Shown here piece after piece: positions 16,264 to 25,536 of a DNA stretch of 64,000 bases. How positions within the stretch are numbered: the stretch's first letter is position 1; every line of letters starts with the position of its first letter. The notes below the pieces were generated by a model. It had not been told where the DNA came from and did no database searches. It saw nothing but the letters and a program-made list of their open reading frames with translations. Origin of the DNA: Tunturibacter empetritectus (lineage in GTDB: Bacteria > Acidobacteriota > Terriglobia > Terriglobales > Acidobacteriaceae); NCBI RefSeq assembly GCF_040358985.1, contig NZ_CP132932.1, positions 4,216,001 through 4,280,000 of the forward strand, in the 5' to 3' direction. The position numbers and the translations under genes were made by a program.

Positions 16264-16343
16264 GATGCCGCAAGCCTCGCCCAAATAAGGTACACACGCC
16301 ACGAAGTGGCCGCGCTCCGCGCAGGAGGCCCGTCCGGCAGGAC
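16245..16343 (-). repeat. Structured dispersed repeat, copy C (inverted)
   Basis: Reads on the minus strand from GTCCTGCCGGACGGGC at 16343, with CTCC-TGCGC-GGAG, GCCAC-TTC-GTGGC, TGTGTACC, and ends TCCTCCCGTTGGTCAGA. It faces copy B head to head. Its outer end lies 3 bp from the stop of the subtilisin gene. Confidence 0.75.
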
Positions 16344-16346
16344 AGT

Positions 16347-18104
16347 TTATTGTGGGGTAGGTAGGGAGAGAGCTGCTGCAGCGTTGACCTGGGGGATAGA
16401 GAAGCCGGGGACGGTGACGGCTGAGTTTCGCATGGCGGTGACTACGGTTGCGGCGCTCCAGTCCGGGTGGGCTGCGCGGACAAGAGCGGCGACTCCGGCG
16501 ACGAGGGGCGCTGAGGCGCTGGTGCCCATGGCCTGAACGTAAGCGGTGTGGCCTAGGTTGAAGCAGCCGTAGCTGTGGGCGGAGTCGGCGGGGAGGCCGT
16601 CGGTTGTGTTGGGGAGGCCGGAGCTGCAGGCACCCAGGATCCAACCGCTGACGCCGGTATCGGGGCCGTCGGGATAGCTGCCACCCGGTGCTGCGAGGGC
16701 GTTGAGGGGAGCTCCATAGTTGCTGTAGTAGGCGAGCGAGACGGGGCCGGGGGTGCAGGTGGCGCCGGGGGTGGTGTTCTGCGCGCAGGCCGGGTTGGTG
16801 GAGGCGGCGATGGCGAGGACGCTGCGAGACTGTGCGGGGAGTTCGACGTAGCGAAGGTTGGAGAGGTCGAGGCCGTCGTTGCCGGCGGAGGAGACGAGGA
16901 CAATGTTGGCCTGGGCGGCGGCATAGGTGATCTGGTTGAAGGCGGCGAGGAGGCCGGCTCCGTCTCCAGTAGTTAGGTCGGCGACCGCGCCGACGGAGAG
17001 GGAGATGACATCGGCGCGGTTGGTGACGGCGTCTTCGATGCCTTTCATGACCCAACTGAGGAGCCCGCTGGCTTCGCCGGCTTCGCACAGGTCGGCGGGG
17101 TTGGTGTCGCCGGTGATGGAGATGGGCATGCGCTGGAGGACTTTGATGTTGAGGATGGTGGCGGCGGGGGCTACGCCGATGATCTTGCCGGTCCCGGGAC
17201 CGATGGCTCCGGCGGCGAGGGAGGAGGTCCAGGTGCCGTGGCCTTGCTGATCCTGTGGACTGCCGTCGTCGCAGGCGCTGGGATAGGCGCTTTGGTCGAC
17301 CTCGGTGAGATTGAGGGCGAGGTTTGGGGCGATGTCGGGGTGGGTGGCATCGACGCCGCTGTCGAGGATTGCGATGCGGATGCCTTTGCCCATGGTGGTG
17401 TCCCAGGGGCCGTGCGCGGGTGCGCCGGGGGTGTTGTTTCCGTAGCCGCCGATCTGCTGGACAGCCCATCCCTGGGGGGTGGAGGTGTAATAGGTGTCGT
17501 AAGTGTCATGGGCTGGGGGCGGCGGTGGCGGAGTAGAGGGGGGCGGCGTTGGGTTGGAGGGCGGTGCTGTGGTGATGGGGCCGTGGGTGGGAAGGCGGCC
17601 TATGGTTGAGGTTGACGGGAGAGATTGTGCTCCGTTGTTGTCGTTCGAGGTAGGTGCGATGGGCTTGAGGCGGATGTGCAGAGCGGAGACGATTCGGTCG
17701 TGGAGGACGTAACTGACATTGGGTTGAGCTGCGAGGAGGCGGAGGGTGGTGGCGTCGTCCTGTGAGGCGGGAGACTGGACGGCTGCGATGCCGAGGTGCT
17801 CGTTGCGCTGGGTGAGGCGGGTGCCGGCGGAGAGGAGGTGGGCCTCGGCGTCGCCGGGGATGGTGGCGTTGCGATAGAGGACGAGGTAGCGATGGGGAGC
17901 TATGCTGGTGGTGTCGATCTGGGCTATGGCAGCGGGTGGAAGAAGAGGGAGAAAGAGAGCGGCGAGGCGCGAGATACTTCGGCGGAGGTGACGGGTGCGA
18001 GCCTCTGGCGGAGTTGGCTCTGGTGAAGCGATTTTGTGGAAGACGAACACGGAGGCACCTCGTGGTTGTGCTGAGGTATGAATCGGCTGTGCGCGAATTT
18101 GCAT
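16347..18104 (-). CDS. S8 family (subtilisin-like) secreted serine peptidase
   Basis: 585 residues counted from ATG at 18104. The triad is complete: Asp248 in AILDSGVDATHPD, His289 in QQGHGTWTSSLAAG and Ser529 in MGTSASAPLVAGVAAL; the oxyanion Asn is in VSSAGNDG. The HGT motif continues WTSS rather than the common HVAG. An export signal (SISRLAALFLPLLPPAAIAQ, 43-62) sits behind a long N-terminal stretch, so the true start may be the GTG at 18050, which has GAGGTG just upstream; the ATG at 18104 has no ribosome binding site. A propeptide-like domain (72-145) and a Pro/Thr-rich linker (170-200) precede the catalytic domain. Convergent with 15788-16150 across the paired repeats. Confidence 0.92.
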   Translation of the reverse strand: MQIRAQPIHTSAQPRGASVFVFHKIASPEPTPPEARTRHLRRSISRLAALFLPLLPPAAIAQIDTTSIAPHRYLVLYRNATIPGDAEAHLLSAGTRLTQRNEHLGIAAVQSPASQDDATTLRLLAAQPNVSYVLHDRIVSALHIRLKPIAPTSNDNNGAQSLPSTSTIGRLPTHGPITTAPPSNPTPPPSTPPPPPPAHDTYDTYYTSTPQGWAVQQIGGYGNNTPGAPAHGPWDTTMGKGIRIAILDSGVDATHPDIAPNLALNLTEVDQSAYPSACDDGSPQDQQGHGTWTSSLAAGAIGPGTGKIIGVAPAATILNIKVLQRMPISITGDTNPADLCEAGEASGLLSWVMKGIEDAVTNRADVISLSVGAVADLTTGDGAGLLAAFNQITYAAAQANIVLVSSAGNDGLDLSNLRYVELPAQSRSVLAIAASTNPACAQNTTPGATCTPGPVSLAYYSNYGAPLNALAAPGGSYPDGPDTGVSGWILGACSSGLPNTTDGLPADSAHSYGCFNLGHTAYVQAMGTSASAPLVAGVAALVRAAHPDWSAATVVTAMRNSAVTVPGFSIPQVNAAAALSLPTPQ

Positions 18105-18266
18105 TAGTGCCAGTCCGGTTGTGTGCTATTACTTTGGTCTGTCGATTGAGTGAAATCTGACTGATCCTGCTCGATTAGCGGATACGTTGACCCTGTTTGA
18201 TCGCACGTGCTCTAATTGCGCCTTTGTGAAGCGGAGAGAAAGTTTTTGTTCTAAGGAGACCCTTGC

Positions 18267-20576
18267 ATGGTTGGAGTAAGTATTTTGGCGTTGGCCGTTC
18301 AGTCGCAGGTTCCTGTGTCCTCTGCGTCTGTGGACGGCGGCGACGGGCGAGTCTATTTGTGGATTGCCCTGACGGTTGGGGTGCTGGCGTTGGTTGCTGC
18401 ACTGATGCTGGCGCGGGCCGTAATCGCCTCCGATACGGGGACAGTGGAGATGCAGGCGATTTCGAATGCGATTCGTGAAGGGGCAGAGGCGTTTTTGCGG
18501 AGGCAGTATAAGACGATCGGGTCGATTGCACTGGTGCTGGCGGTGGTTGTCTTCGTGGGGTACAAGATGTCGCCGCGGACTTCGCCCTATGCGCTGAAGA
18601 CGGTGGTGAGCTTTCTGGTGGGGGCGGTGTGCTCGGGGCTGGCGGGATTTACGGGAATGTACTGCTCGATTCGGGCGAACATACGGACGGCTTCGGCGGC
18701 GCGGACTAGCTTGAATAAAGCGCTGCAGATGGCGTTGCGCGGCGGGGCGGTGACGGGGTTGGTGGTGGTCGCGCTCTCGTTGCTGGGTGTCGGGGTGCTG
18801 TTCCTGTTCTTTGGCGGGTTGGAGCATCCGCAGGCTGTGCCGTATCAGCTGGTGGGGTTTGGGTTCGGGGCTTCACTGGTGGCGCTGTTCGCGCAGCTTG
18901 GCGGTGGAATTTATACTAAGGCCGCGGATGTGGGTGCGGACCTGGTGGGGAAGGTAGAGGCGGGGATTCCCGAGGACGATCCGCGGAATCCAGCGGTGAT
19001 TGCGGACTTGGTGGGCGATAACGTTGGTGACTGCGCGGGTCGTGGTGCGGATATATTTGAATCGACTGCGGCGGAGAATGTGGGCGCGATGATTCTGGGC
19101 GCGGCGCTTTATCCGGTGTTTGGCGTGAAGGGGATTCTGTTTCCGCTTATTGTGCTTGCGATCAATTTGATTGCGAGCATTGTCGGCGTGTTTGTGGTGA
19201 GCACGCGCGAGGATGAGGATCCGATGCACGCGCTGAACAAGGGATTTTATGTGACATCGGCGCTGGCGCTGGCGGGATTTGCCGGTGCGGTTTACACGAT
19301 GTTGAATGGGCCGCAGGTGCAGCCGTTGTGGCTGCTGGGGTGTGGCGTGGTTGGGTTAGTGACGGCATTTCTCTTTGTGTGGATTACGGAGTACTACACG
19401 GAGGCGAAGTTTCGGCCGGTAAGGTCGATCGTTGAGGCTTCGGTGACGGGACCGGCGACGAACATCATCAGCGGGCTGGCCGTGGGAATGGAGACGCCGG
19501 CGATGCCGGTGGTGGTGATCTCGGCTGCGTTGTTGCTGAGCTACTACTTTGGCGTGCAGGGGCTGGCTGGAGTTGCGGGTATCAGTGACTATGCGAAGGG
19601 GATCTACGGAACGGCGATCGCTACGATGGGGATGCTGAGCTGCGCTGCTTACATTCTGGCGATGGATACGTTTGGTCCGATCACCGATAATGCAGGCGGG
19701 ATTATCGAGATGTCGGATCAACCGGATTCGATTCGTGAGCGGACGGACAAGCTGGATTCGGCGGGGAATACGACGAAAGCGCTGACCAAGGGGTACGCGG
19801 TGGGATCGGCTTCGCTGGCGGCGTTTCTTTTGTTTTCGGCTTACCTGGAAGAGATTAAAGTAATTGTAACTGCTAAGGTGGCAAATGCAGGTGGATATAT
19901 GCCTGCGGGTTGGAGCTTTACCAATATCAATTTGGCGCAGGTGCCGGTGTTTGTTGGTGCGCTGCTGGGTGCGACGCTGACGTATCTGTTCAGCTCGATG
20001 GCCATCAAGGCGGTGGGGCGGACGGCGCAGATGGTGGTGCAGGATGTCCGGAATCAGTTCAAGGAGAATCATGGGATTATGGCCGGTACGTCGAAGCCGG
20101 ACTATGCGCGGTGCGTGAACATCGTAACCGGTGCGGCGCTGAAGGAGATGGTGTTGCCCGGGGTGTTGGTGGTTGGGCTGCCGGTGGTGGTGGGGTTGAT
20201 CTTCCGGCACTTGAGTGCAAGTTATCAAGCCAGCTCTGCGTTGTATGCGCCGGGGACGATCTTGCCGGTGCCGGCGATTGGCGGCGTTGCGGTGAATCTG
20301 GCTGGTGCGGAGGCTGTGGCTGGGTTGCTGATGGTTGGAACGATCTCTGGCGTGCTGCTGGCGATGTTGATGAACAACGGCGGCGGGGCCTGGGATAACG
20401 CAAAGAAGTTTATCGAGACAGGACAGTATGGCGGGAAGAAGTCGGAGGCGCATAAGGCGGCGGTGGTGGGGGATACGGTGGGCGATCCGTTTAAAGACAC
20501 GGCTGGGCCTAGCTTGCACGTGCTGATTAAGTTGCTGGCTACGATTACGCTGGTGCTTGCGCCTTTGTTTGTTTAG
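18267..20576 (+). CDS. hppA: Membrane-bound H+-translocating pyrophosphatase, K+-independent type
   Basis: Inner-membrane pump that couples pyrophosphate hydrolysis to proton export. 769 residues with about 16 helices. The substrate motif is intact: KAADVGADLVGKVEAGIPED (from about residue 217), then DNVGDCAGRGADIFES. GNTTKALTKG (about 498-507) has Lys and Thr at the two positions that mark the K+-independent subfamily (Ala and Gly in K+-dependent ones). The C-terminal acidic cluster GDTVGDPFKDTAGPS is also complete. ATG at 18267 has GGAG eight bases upstream; a terminator follows at 20600. Single gene. Confidence 0.96.
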   Translation: MVGVSILALAVQSQVPVSSASVDGGDGRVYLWIALTVGVLALVAALMLARAVIASDTGTVEMQAISNAIREGAEAFLRRQYKTIGSIALVLAVVVFVGYKMSPRTSPYALKTVVSFLVGAVCSGLAGFTGMYCSIRANIRTASAARTSLNKALQMALRGGAVTGLVVVALSLLGVGVLFLFFGGLEHPQAVPYQLVGFGFGASLVALFAQLGGGIYTKAADVGADLVGKVEAGIPEDDPRNPAVIADLVGDNVGDCAGRGADIFESTAAENVGAMILGAALYPVFGVKGILFPLIVLAINLIASIVGVFVVSTREDEDPMHALNKGFYVTSALALAGFAGAVYTMLNGPQVQPLWLLGCGVVGLVTAFLFVWITEYYTEAKFRPVRSIVEASVTGPATNIISGLAVGMETPAMPVVVISAALLLSYYFGVQGLAGVAGISDYAKGIYGTAIATMGMLSCAAYILAMDTFGPITDNAGGIIEMSDQPDSIRERTDKLDSAGNTTKALTKGYAVGSASLAAFLLFSAYLEEIKVIVTAKVANAGGYMPAGWSFTNINLAQVPVFVGALLGATLTYLFSSMAIKAVGRTAQMVVQDVRNQFKENHGIMAGTSKPDYARCVNIVTGAALKEMVLPGVLVVGLPVVVGLIFRHLSASYQASSALYAPGTILPVPAIGGVAVNLAGAEAVAGLLMVGTISGVLLAMLMNNGGGAWDNAKKFIETGQYGGKKSEAHKAAVVGDTVGDPFKDTAGPSLHVLIKLLATITLVLAPLFV

Positions 20577-20599
20577 TTGTGAGATGCGTGTTGATGGGT

Positions 20600-20625
20600 G
20601 GGTGGCCTTTGGGCTGCCCATTTTT
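20600..20625 (+). terminator. Intrinsic terminator after hppA
   Basis: GGGTGGCC (20600-20607), loop TTTG, GGCTGCCC (20612-20619; two G-U pairs) then ATTTTT. 24 bp after the hppA stop. Confidence 0.75.
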
Positions 20626-20752
20626 CTGGGTTTTAGCTGTGGAAAGCGGGAGACGGGGAAGTCAAGTGTAGTGGCTTCCCGGTACAATCTGTGTCGGTAG
20701 TGTTCAATGAGCTGCGGACTTTCGATGGCTCTTCGATGTAAAGGATGGGTGT

Positions 20753-22954
20753 ATGGCAAGACAGTCTGGATCGGGTGTGCAGGAGAGCAAGAAGACGGCG
20801 GGAGGCGCGGCGGAGAGCTTGCTGACGCGGGAGCAGCTGGTGGAGTTTTATCGGCTGATGTACCTGTCGCGGCGTACCGATGATCGTGAGATTGTTTTGA
20901 AGCGGCAGCAGAAGATTTTTTTTCAGATCTCTTGTGCCGGGCACGAGGCGCTGCTGGTTGCGGCGGGGATGGCGCTGAAGCCGGGGTATGACTGGTTCTT
21001 TCCTTACTATCGGGATCGCGCGATCTGTCTAACGCTGGGTAATACGGTGGAGGAGCAGCTGCTGCAGGCGGTGGGTGCGGCGGACGATACGGCGAGCGGG
21101 GGACGGCAGATGCCTTCGCACTGGTCGAGCAGGAAGTTGAATATTGTTTCGCCGTCCTCGTCGACGGCTACGCAGTGCCTGCATGCGGTTGGGTGTGCGG
21201 AGGCCGGGAGATTTTTTACGACGCATCCTGAGGCGGCTAAGAAACCGGACGGCGACTCTCGCGAGAGCGACTATCGGAGCTTCAAGGATGTGACGTTTCA
21301 TGGCGATGAGGTGGTTTATGTTTCGATTGGTGAGGGGTCGACGAGCCAGGGAGAGTTCTGGGAGTCGTTGAGTACGGCTTCAAATGGGAAGCTGCCGGTG
21401 TTGTATGTGGTCGAGGACAATGGGTATGCGATCTCGACTCCGGTGGAGGTGAATACGCCGGGGGGAAATATCTCGAAGCTGGTGGCTAATTTTCCTAACT
21501 TTCACTTTGCGGAGATTGATGGGACCGATCCGATTGCGAGTTATAAGGCGATGGTGGAGGCGGTGGCTTACTGCCGTTCGGGGAAGGGACCGGCACTGGT
21601 GCATGGGCATGTGATTCGGCCTTACTCGCATTCGTTGAGCGATGATGAGAGGCTTTATCGGTCGGTGGAGGAGCTGGATGCGGATGCTGCGCGGGACCCG
21701 ATCTCGCGGATGCAGATGTGGCTGCTGCGCGAGGGGATTCTGGATGCCGATGCGATCAACAAGCTGGAGCGACAGGTGGATGAAGAGGTGCAGCGGGCGG
21801 CGGATCGCGCGGTGATGGCTACGCTGCCTGCGGTGGCTTCGATTACGAAGCATGTTTACTCGGAGGATCTGAGTTCGCAGGATGCGCGGTTTGCGACCGA
21901 GCCGAAGCCGACTGCGGATGCTACGGAGCGCACGATGGCAGACCTGATCAACTGCTGCCTTAAGGACGAGATGCGACGGGATGAACGGGTGGTGGTGTTT
22001 GGCGAAGATGTGGCCGATGCGACTCGCGATGGTGCGCTGCGGGCGGGGAAGATCAAGGGCAAGGGTGGTGTGTTCAAGCTGACGGCTGGATTGCAGACGG
22101 AGTTTGGCAGTGACCGTTGCTGGAACTCGCCGCTGGCTGAGGCGAATATTACGGGCCGTGCGATTGGGATGGCAGTGCGCGGGATGAAGCCGGTGGTGGA
22201 GATTCAGTTCTTCGACTACATCTGGCCGGCGATGCACCAGATGCGGAATGAACTGTCGCTGGTGCGGTGGCGATCGAATGGCGACTTCAGCTGCCCGCTG
22301 GTGATGCGGGTGCCGATTGGCGGGTACCTGACGGGTGGATCGATCTATCACTCGCAGTCGGGTGAGAGCATCTTTACACATACGCCGGGGGTGCGGGTGG
22401 TGATGCCGTCGAATGCGCTGGATGCGCTGGGGTTGCTGCGGACGGCGATTCGCTGCGATGACCCGGTGTTGTTTCTGGAGCACAAGCGTTTGTATCGCGA
22501 GACGTTTGGGCGGGCGGCCTATCCGGGGCCGGACTACTGCATTCCGTTTGGGAAGGCGAAGATTGTGCGGCCGGGGAAGGACCTGACCGTGCTGACGTAT
22601 GGCGCGGTAGTGCCGCGGGCGCTGCAGGCGGCGCAGAAGCTGCATCGCGATACGGGTGTGGATGTGGAGCTGATCGATCTGCGGAGTTTGACTCCCTATG
22701 ACTGGGAGGCGATTGCGGAGAGCGTGAGGAAGACCAGCCGCGTGATTGTGGCGCATGAGGATATGTTGAGCTGGGGGTATGGCGCGGAGATCGCGGCGCG
22801 GATAGGGGATGAGCTGTTTCATGACCTTGACGCTCCGGTGAGGCGCGTGGCGGCGATGGATACGTTTGTCGCGTATCAGCCGCTGCTGGAGGATGCGATT
22901 CTGCCGCAGCCGGAGGATTTGTATCGGGCGATGGCGGAACTGGCGGCGTTCTAA
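20753..22954 (+). CDS. 2-oxoacid dehydrogenase E1, alpha-beta fusion (branched-chain type)
   Basis: Thiamine-diphosphate-dependent E1 of a 2-oxoacid dehydrogenase complex; it decarboxylates a 2-oxoacid and passes the acyl group to lipoyl-E2. 733 residues: an alpha-like part (about 20-370) with SCAGHEALLVAAGMAL, the ThDP/Mg motif GEGSTSQGEFWESL near 193 ending DNGYAIS, and a beta-like part from about 392 (ERTMADLINCCLKDEMRRDE, GEDVADATRDG, PLAEANITGRAIGMA). The first ThDP residue pair is GEG rather than GDG. Fused alpha-beta E1 proteins occur in Bacteroidetes and Acidobacteria. No E2 or E3 gene is adjacent, so the substrate (branched-chain 2-oxoacids, by resemblance) is not confirmed. Repeat copy D follows the stop. 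Confidence 0.9.
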   Translation: MARQSGSGVQESKKTAGGAAESLLTREQLVEFYRLMYLSRRTDDREIVLKRQQKIFFQISCAGHEALLVAAGMALKPGYDWFFPYYRDRAICLTLGNTVEEQLLQAVGAADDTASGGRQMPSHWSSRKLNIVSPSSSTATQCLHAVGCAEAGRFFTTHPEAAKKPDGDSRESDYRSFKDVTFHGDEVVYVSIGEGSTSQGEFWESLSTASNGKLPVLYVVEDNGYAISTPVEVNTPGGNISKLVANFPNFHFAEIDGTDPIASYKAMVEAVAYCRSGKGPALVHGHVIRPYSHSLSDDERLYRSVEELDADAARDPISRMQMWLLREGILDADAINKLERQVDEEVQRAADRAVMATLPAVASITKHVYSEDLSSQDARFATEPKPTADATERTMADLINCCLKDEMRRDERVVVFGEDVADATRDGALRAGKIKGKGGVFKLTAGLQTEFGSDRCWNSPLAEANITGRAIGMAVRGMKPVVEIQFFDYIWPAMHQMRNELSLVRWRSNGDFSCPLVMRVPIGGYLTGGSIYHSQSGESIFTHTPGVRVVMPSNALDALGLLRTAIRCDDPVLFLEHKRLYRETFGRAAYPGPDYCIPFGKAKIVRPGKDLTVLTYGAVVPRALQAAQKLHRDTGVDVELIDLRSLTPYDWEAIAESVRKTSRVIVAHEDMLSWGYGAEIAARIGDELFHDLDAPVRRVAAMDTFVAYQPLLEDAILPQPEDLYRAMAELAAF

Positions 22955-22957
22955 AGC

Positions 22958-23054
22958 GTCCTGCCGGACGGGCCTCCTACGCGGAGGGCGGTCACTTCGT
23001 GACGTGTATACCGGTCTTGGCTGGGGGTGTGCATGGGTCTTCCCGTTGGTCAGA
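22958..23054 (+). repeat. Structured dispersed repeat, copy D
   Basis: GTCCTGCCGGACGGGC, then CCTCC-TACGC-GGAGG, GTCAC-TTC-GTGAC, TGTATACC and a final TCCCGTTGGTCAGA. It starts 4 bp after the E1 stop codon. Confidence 0.75.
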
Positions 23055-23161
23055 CACAAAGATTGCGCAACTGATGCGTTGGTTTGGTGTCTTTGATTGC
23101 AGTGTGTAATTCTGCGGTTGGCTGCGCTGCATAATTTTTCGGCGCATGGTTAGGAGTGGCG

Positions 23162-25408
23162 ATGCGATCTGGACAGAGAGCCGGAGTTTTTGTCGGTGGA
23201 GTGCGGGTTTTGCTCTCGGGTGTTTTGTGCGTGTTGATGGTGGAGCAGCCAATGGTGGCGGCTGCGGCTACGAAGAGGGCGGTAGAGCCTTCGGTGAAGC
23301 AGATTGAGAGTGACCAGAGGGCGCTGCATGCGCTGAACCGATTTACGTTTGGGCCGCGGCCGGGAGATGTGGCGGCGGTGCGAGAGATTGGGGTGAAGGC
23401 GTGGTTCGAGCGGCAGCTGAATCCGCAGAGCATCGACGATTCGGCGCTGGAGGTGCGGCTGGCTGCGTTTCCTGCGATGCAGATGGAGCAGACGGAGTTG
23501 ATGCAGCGCTATCCGAGTCCTGCGGTGTTGCGGCAGATGATTGCAAAGAATGAGCCATTGCCGAGTGATCCCGTAGAGCATGCGATCTACGCGGATCAGA
23601 TTGCGTTTTACAAGACGGCGAAGGCGAAGAAAGAGGCGGAGCAGGCTGCGGCGGCGAAGAACAGCGGCGGCGAGGATGGAGTGCCGGCGGCGGGTGGTAT
23701 GGCTAGTGACGGCTCGATGGCTAAGAGTGCGGAGGAGATGAAGGGTACTGCGGCGCTGCCTGGGGATGGAGTTGATCCCGCTACTCCTGCGATGGCCACG
23801 CATGAGGAGCAGTTTTATTCGGGGCTGGATGCGGTGCGGGTGATCAACCTGCCGCCGGATGAGAGGATGCAGCGGATTCTGGCGATGCCGCCGGAGGAAC
23901 TGGTGAGGTTTCGCAAGAGTTTGAGCAATAGTGAGATGGCTGCGGCAGCGGATGGTCTCTCTCCGATGCAGCGGGAGACGCTGACATCGCTGCAGGGATC
24001 GCCGAGGATAATTGGCGCGGAGTTGCTGGAGTCGCGGATGCTGCGCGATATCTACAGCGAACGGCAGCTCGAGGCGGTGATGACTGACTTCTGGCTGAAC
24101 CACTTCAATGTGTATATCAAGAAGAATCAGAATGAGCCGTTTTTGCTGCCTGCTTATGAGCGGGATGTGATTCGGCCGCGTGCGCTGGGGAAGTTTGAAG
24201 ACCTGCTGGTGGCGACGGCGAAGAGTCCGGCGATGTTGATGTATTTGGATAACTGGCAGAGCATTGGGCCGGATTCGATGGCGGCGAGGAATGGCGGTAA
24301 GCTGGCGAAGTTTGCGCAGAACCCGCAGGTGAAGCAGGCTCTGAAGGACCGCGGATTGAATGAGAACTATGCGCGGGAGTTGATGGAGTTGCATACGCTG
24401 GGCGTGCAGTGCGAGGTGAGCGCGGATCGTCCGGTGAGCATGTTGGATAAGGCTTGCGGGCGTGGGTATACGCAGCAGGATGTGACCGAGGTGGCGGAGG
24501 TGCTGACGGGATGGACGATCGATCAGCCAGCGCGGAGTGGTACGTATCGGTTTGAAGAGCGGCGGCATGAGCCGGGGACGAAGACTGTTCTCGGGAAGAA
24601 GATTGGAGAGAAGGGTGAGGCAGAGGGGCTGGAGGTGCTGCATCTGCTGGCGACCAGTCCGGCGACGGCCCGGTTTGTTTCGAGGAAGCTGGCGGTGCGG
24701 TTTGTGAGCGATACTCCTCCGCCTGCGTTGGTGGACAGGATGGCGAAGGCGTTTGTTGTGAGCGGGGGTGACATCAAGACGGTGCTGCGGACGATGTTTG
24801 ATTCGCCGGAGTTCTGGTCGCCGGAGGTACGCCGTGCGAAGGTAAAGACGCCGGAGGAGTTTGTGGTGTCTGCGGTGCGGGCGAGCGGGGCTGAGGTGAC
24901 GACGGCGATTCCGCTTTATCAGGCGCTGGAGAAGCTGGGTATGCCGCTATATGGGATGCAGACACCGAATGGCTATAGCTGGATGGCGGAGCCGTGGGTG
25001 AACTCGGGCGATCTGGTGAACCGGCTGAACTTTGCGGTGTCGTTGAGTAACGATCGGGTTGGGGGAGTGCAGACGGATTGGGCACGGATGCTGGGGGAGC
25101 AGGGTTCGGCGCAGGGTTTGGTGGCGACGGGAGATTCGGCTGCGGAGAAGGAGAAGAAGCTGGAGGTCGCGCTGCTTGGGCAGGCGGTGAGCGATCGAAC
25201 AAGGGAGACGGTGCTGGCACAGTTTCAGGATCAGACGACGCAGCAGCAGGCGGAGAAGAGCTTCGGGATCAGAGCGAATGAACAGGAGCCGATGGCGCAG
25301 GTGTTGAACATCTCTTCGCCGAAGCAAAAGGTAAGGCCGCCGCTGGACCGTGAGGCGGCGGGAATGGCTGGATTGCTGCTTGGTTCGCCGGAGTTTCAAC
25401 GGCGGTAG
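23162..25408 (+). CDS. DUF1800 domain-containing protein
   Basis: 748 residues from ATG at 23162, preferred over an in-frame GTG six bases upstream because AGGAG is then seven bases away. A signal-like N-terminus (VRVLLSGVLCVLMVEQPMVA) is followed by the DUF1800 hallmark ALHALNRFTFGPRPGDVAAV (two short blocks, about 58-80), DFWLNHFNVYIKKNQ and NYARELMELHTLGV near 400. An Ala/Glu/Gly-rich insertion (about 155-220) is poorly structured. Proteins of this family are exported and occur next to DUF1501 proteins in Planctomycetes, Acidobacteria and Proteobacteria; function unknown. The DUF1501 partner follows 128 bp downstream. Confidence 0.92.
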   Translation: MRSGQRAGVFVGGVRVLLSGVLCVLMVEQPMVAAAATKRAVEPSVKQIESDQRALHALNRFTFGPRPGDVAAVREIGVKAWFERQLNPQSIDDSALEVRLAAFPAMQMEQTELMQRYPSPAVLRQMIAKNEPLPSDPVEHAIYADQIAFYKTAKAKKEAEQAAAAKNSGGEDGVPAAGGMASDGSMAKSAEEMKGTAALPGDGVDPATPAMATHEEQFYSGLDAVRVINLPPDERMQRILAMPPEELVRFRKSLSNSEMAAAADGLSPMQRETLTSLQGSPRIIGAELLESRMLRDIYSERQLEAVMTDFWLNHFNVYIKKNQNEPFLLPAYERDVIRPRALGKFEDLLVATAKSPAMLMYLDNWQSIGPDSMAARNGGKLAKFAQNPQVKQALKDRGLNENYARELMELHTLGVQCEVSADRPVSMLDKACGRGYTQQDVTEVAEVLTGWTIDQPARSGTYRFEERRHEPGTKTVLGKKIGEKGEAEGLEVLHLLATSPATARFVSRKLAVRFVSDTPPPALVDRMAKAFVVSGGDIKTVLRTMFDSPEFWSPEVRRAKVKTPEEFVVSAVRASGAEVTTAIPLYQALEKLGMPLYGMQTPNGYSWMAEPWVNSGDLVNRLNFAVSLSNDRVGGVQTDWARMLGEQGSAQGLVATGDSAAEKEKKLEVALLGQAVSDRTRETVLAQFQDQTTQQQAEKSFGIRANEQEPMAQVLNISSPKQKVRPPLDREAAGMAGLLLGSPEFQRR

Positions 25409-25536
25409 AGTTGTGGTCTTAGGTGCGGTGTAATGAGTGCACGTGAGTTGGAATTGTTCCGATTTGGCAACTTCTCCGAAGTAAATGCGTTTGTAGATGC
25501 AGATGGCGTGATGCGATACGCGGACAGGGGTCTAAG

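Noticed and set aside
18090..18115. TGGCAC ... TGCA upstream of the subtilisin gene as a sigma-54 promoter
   Set aside because: The GG-GC spacing is far too short for a -24/-12 promoter.
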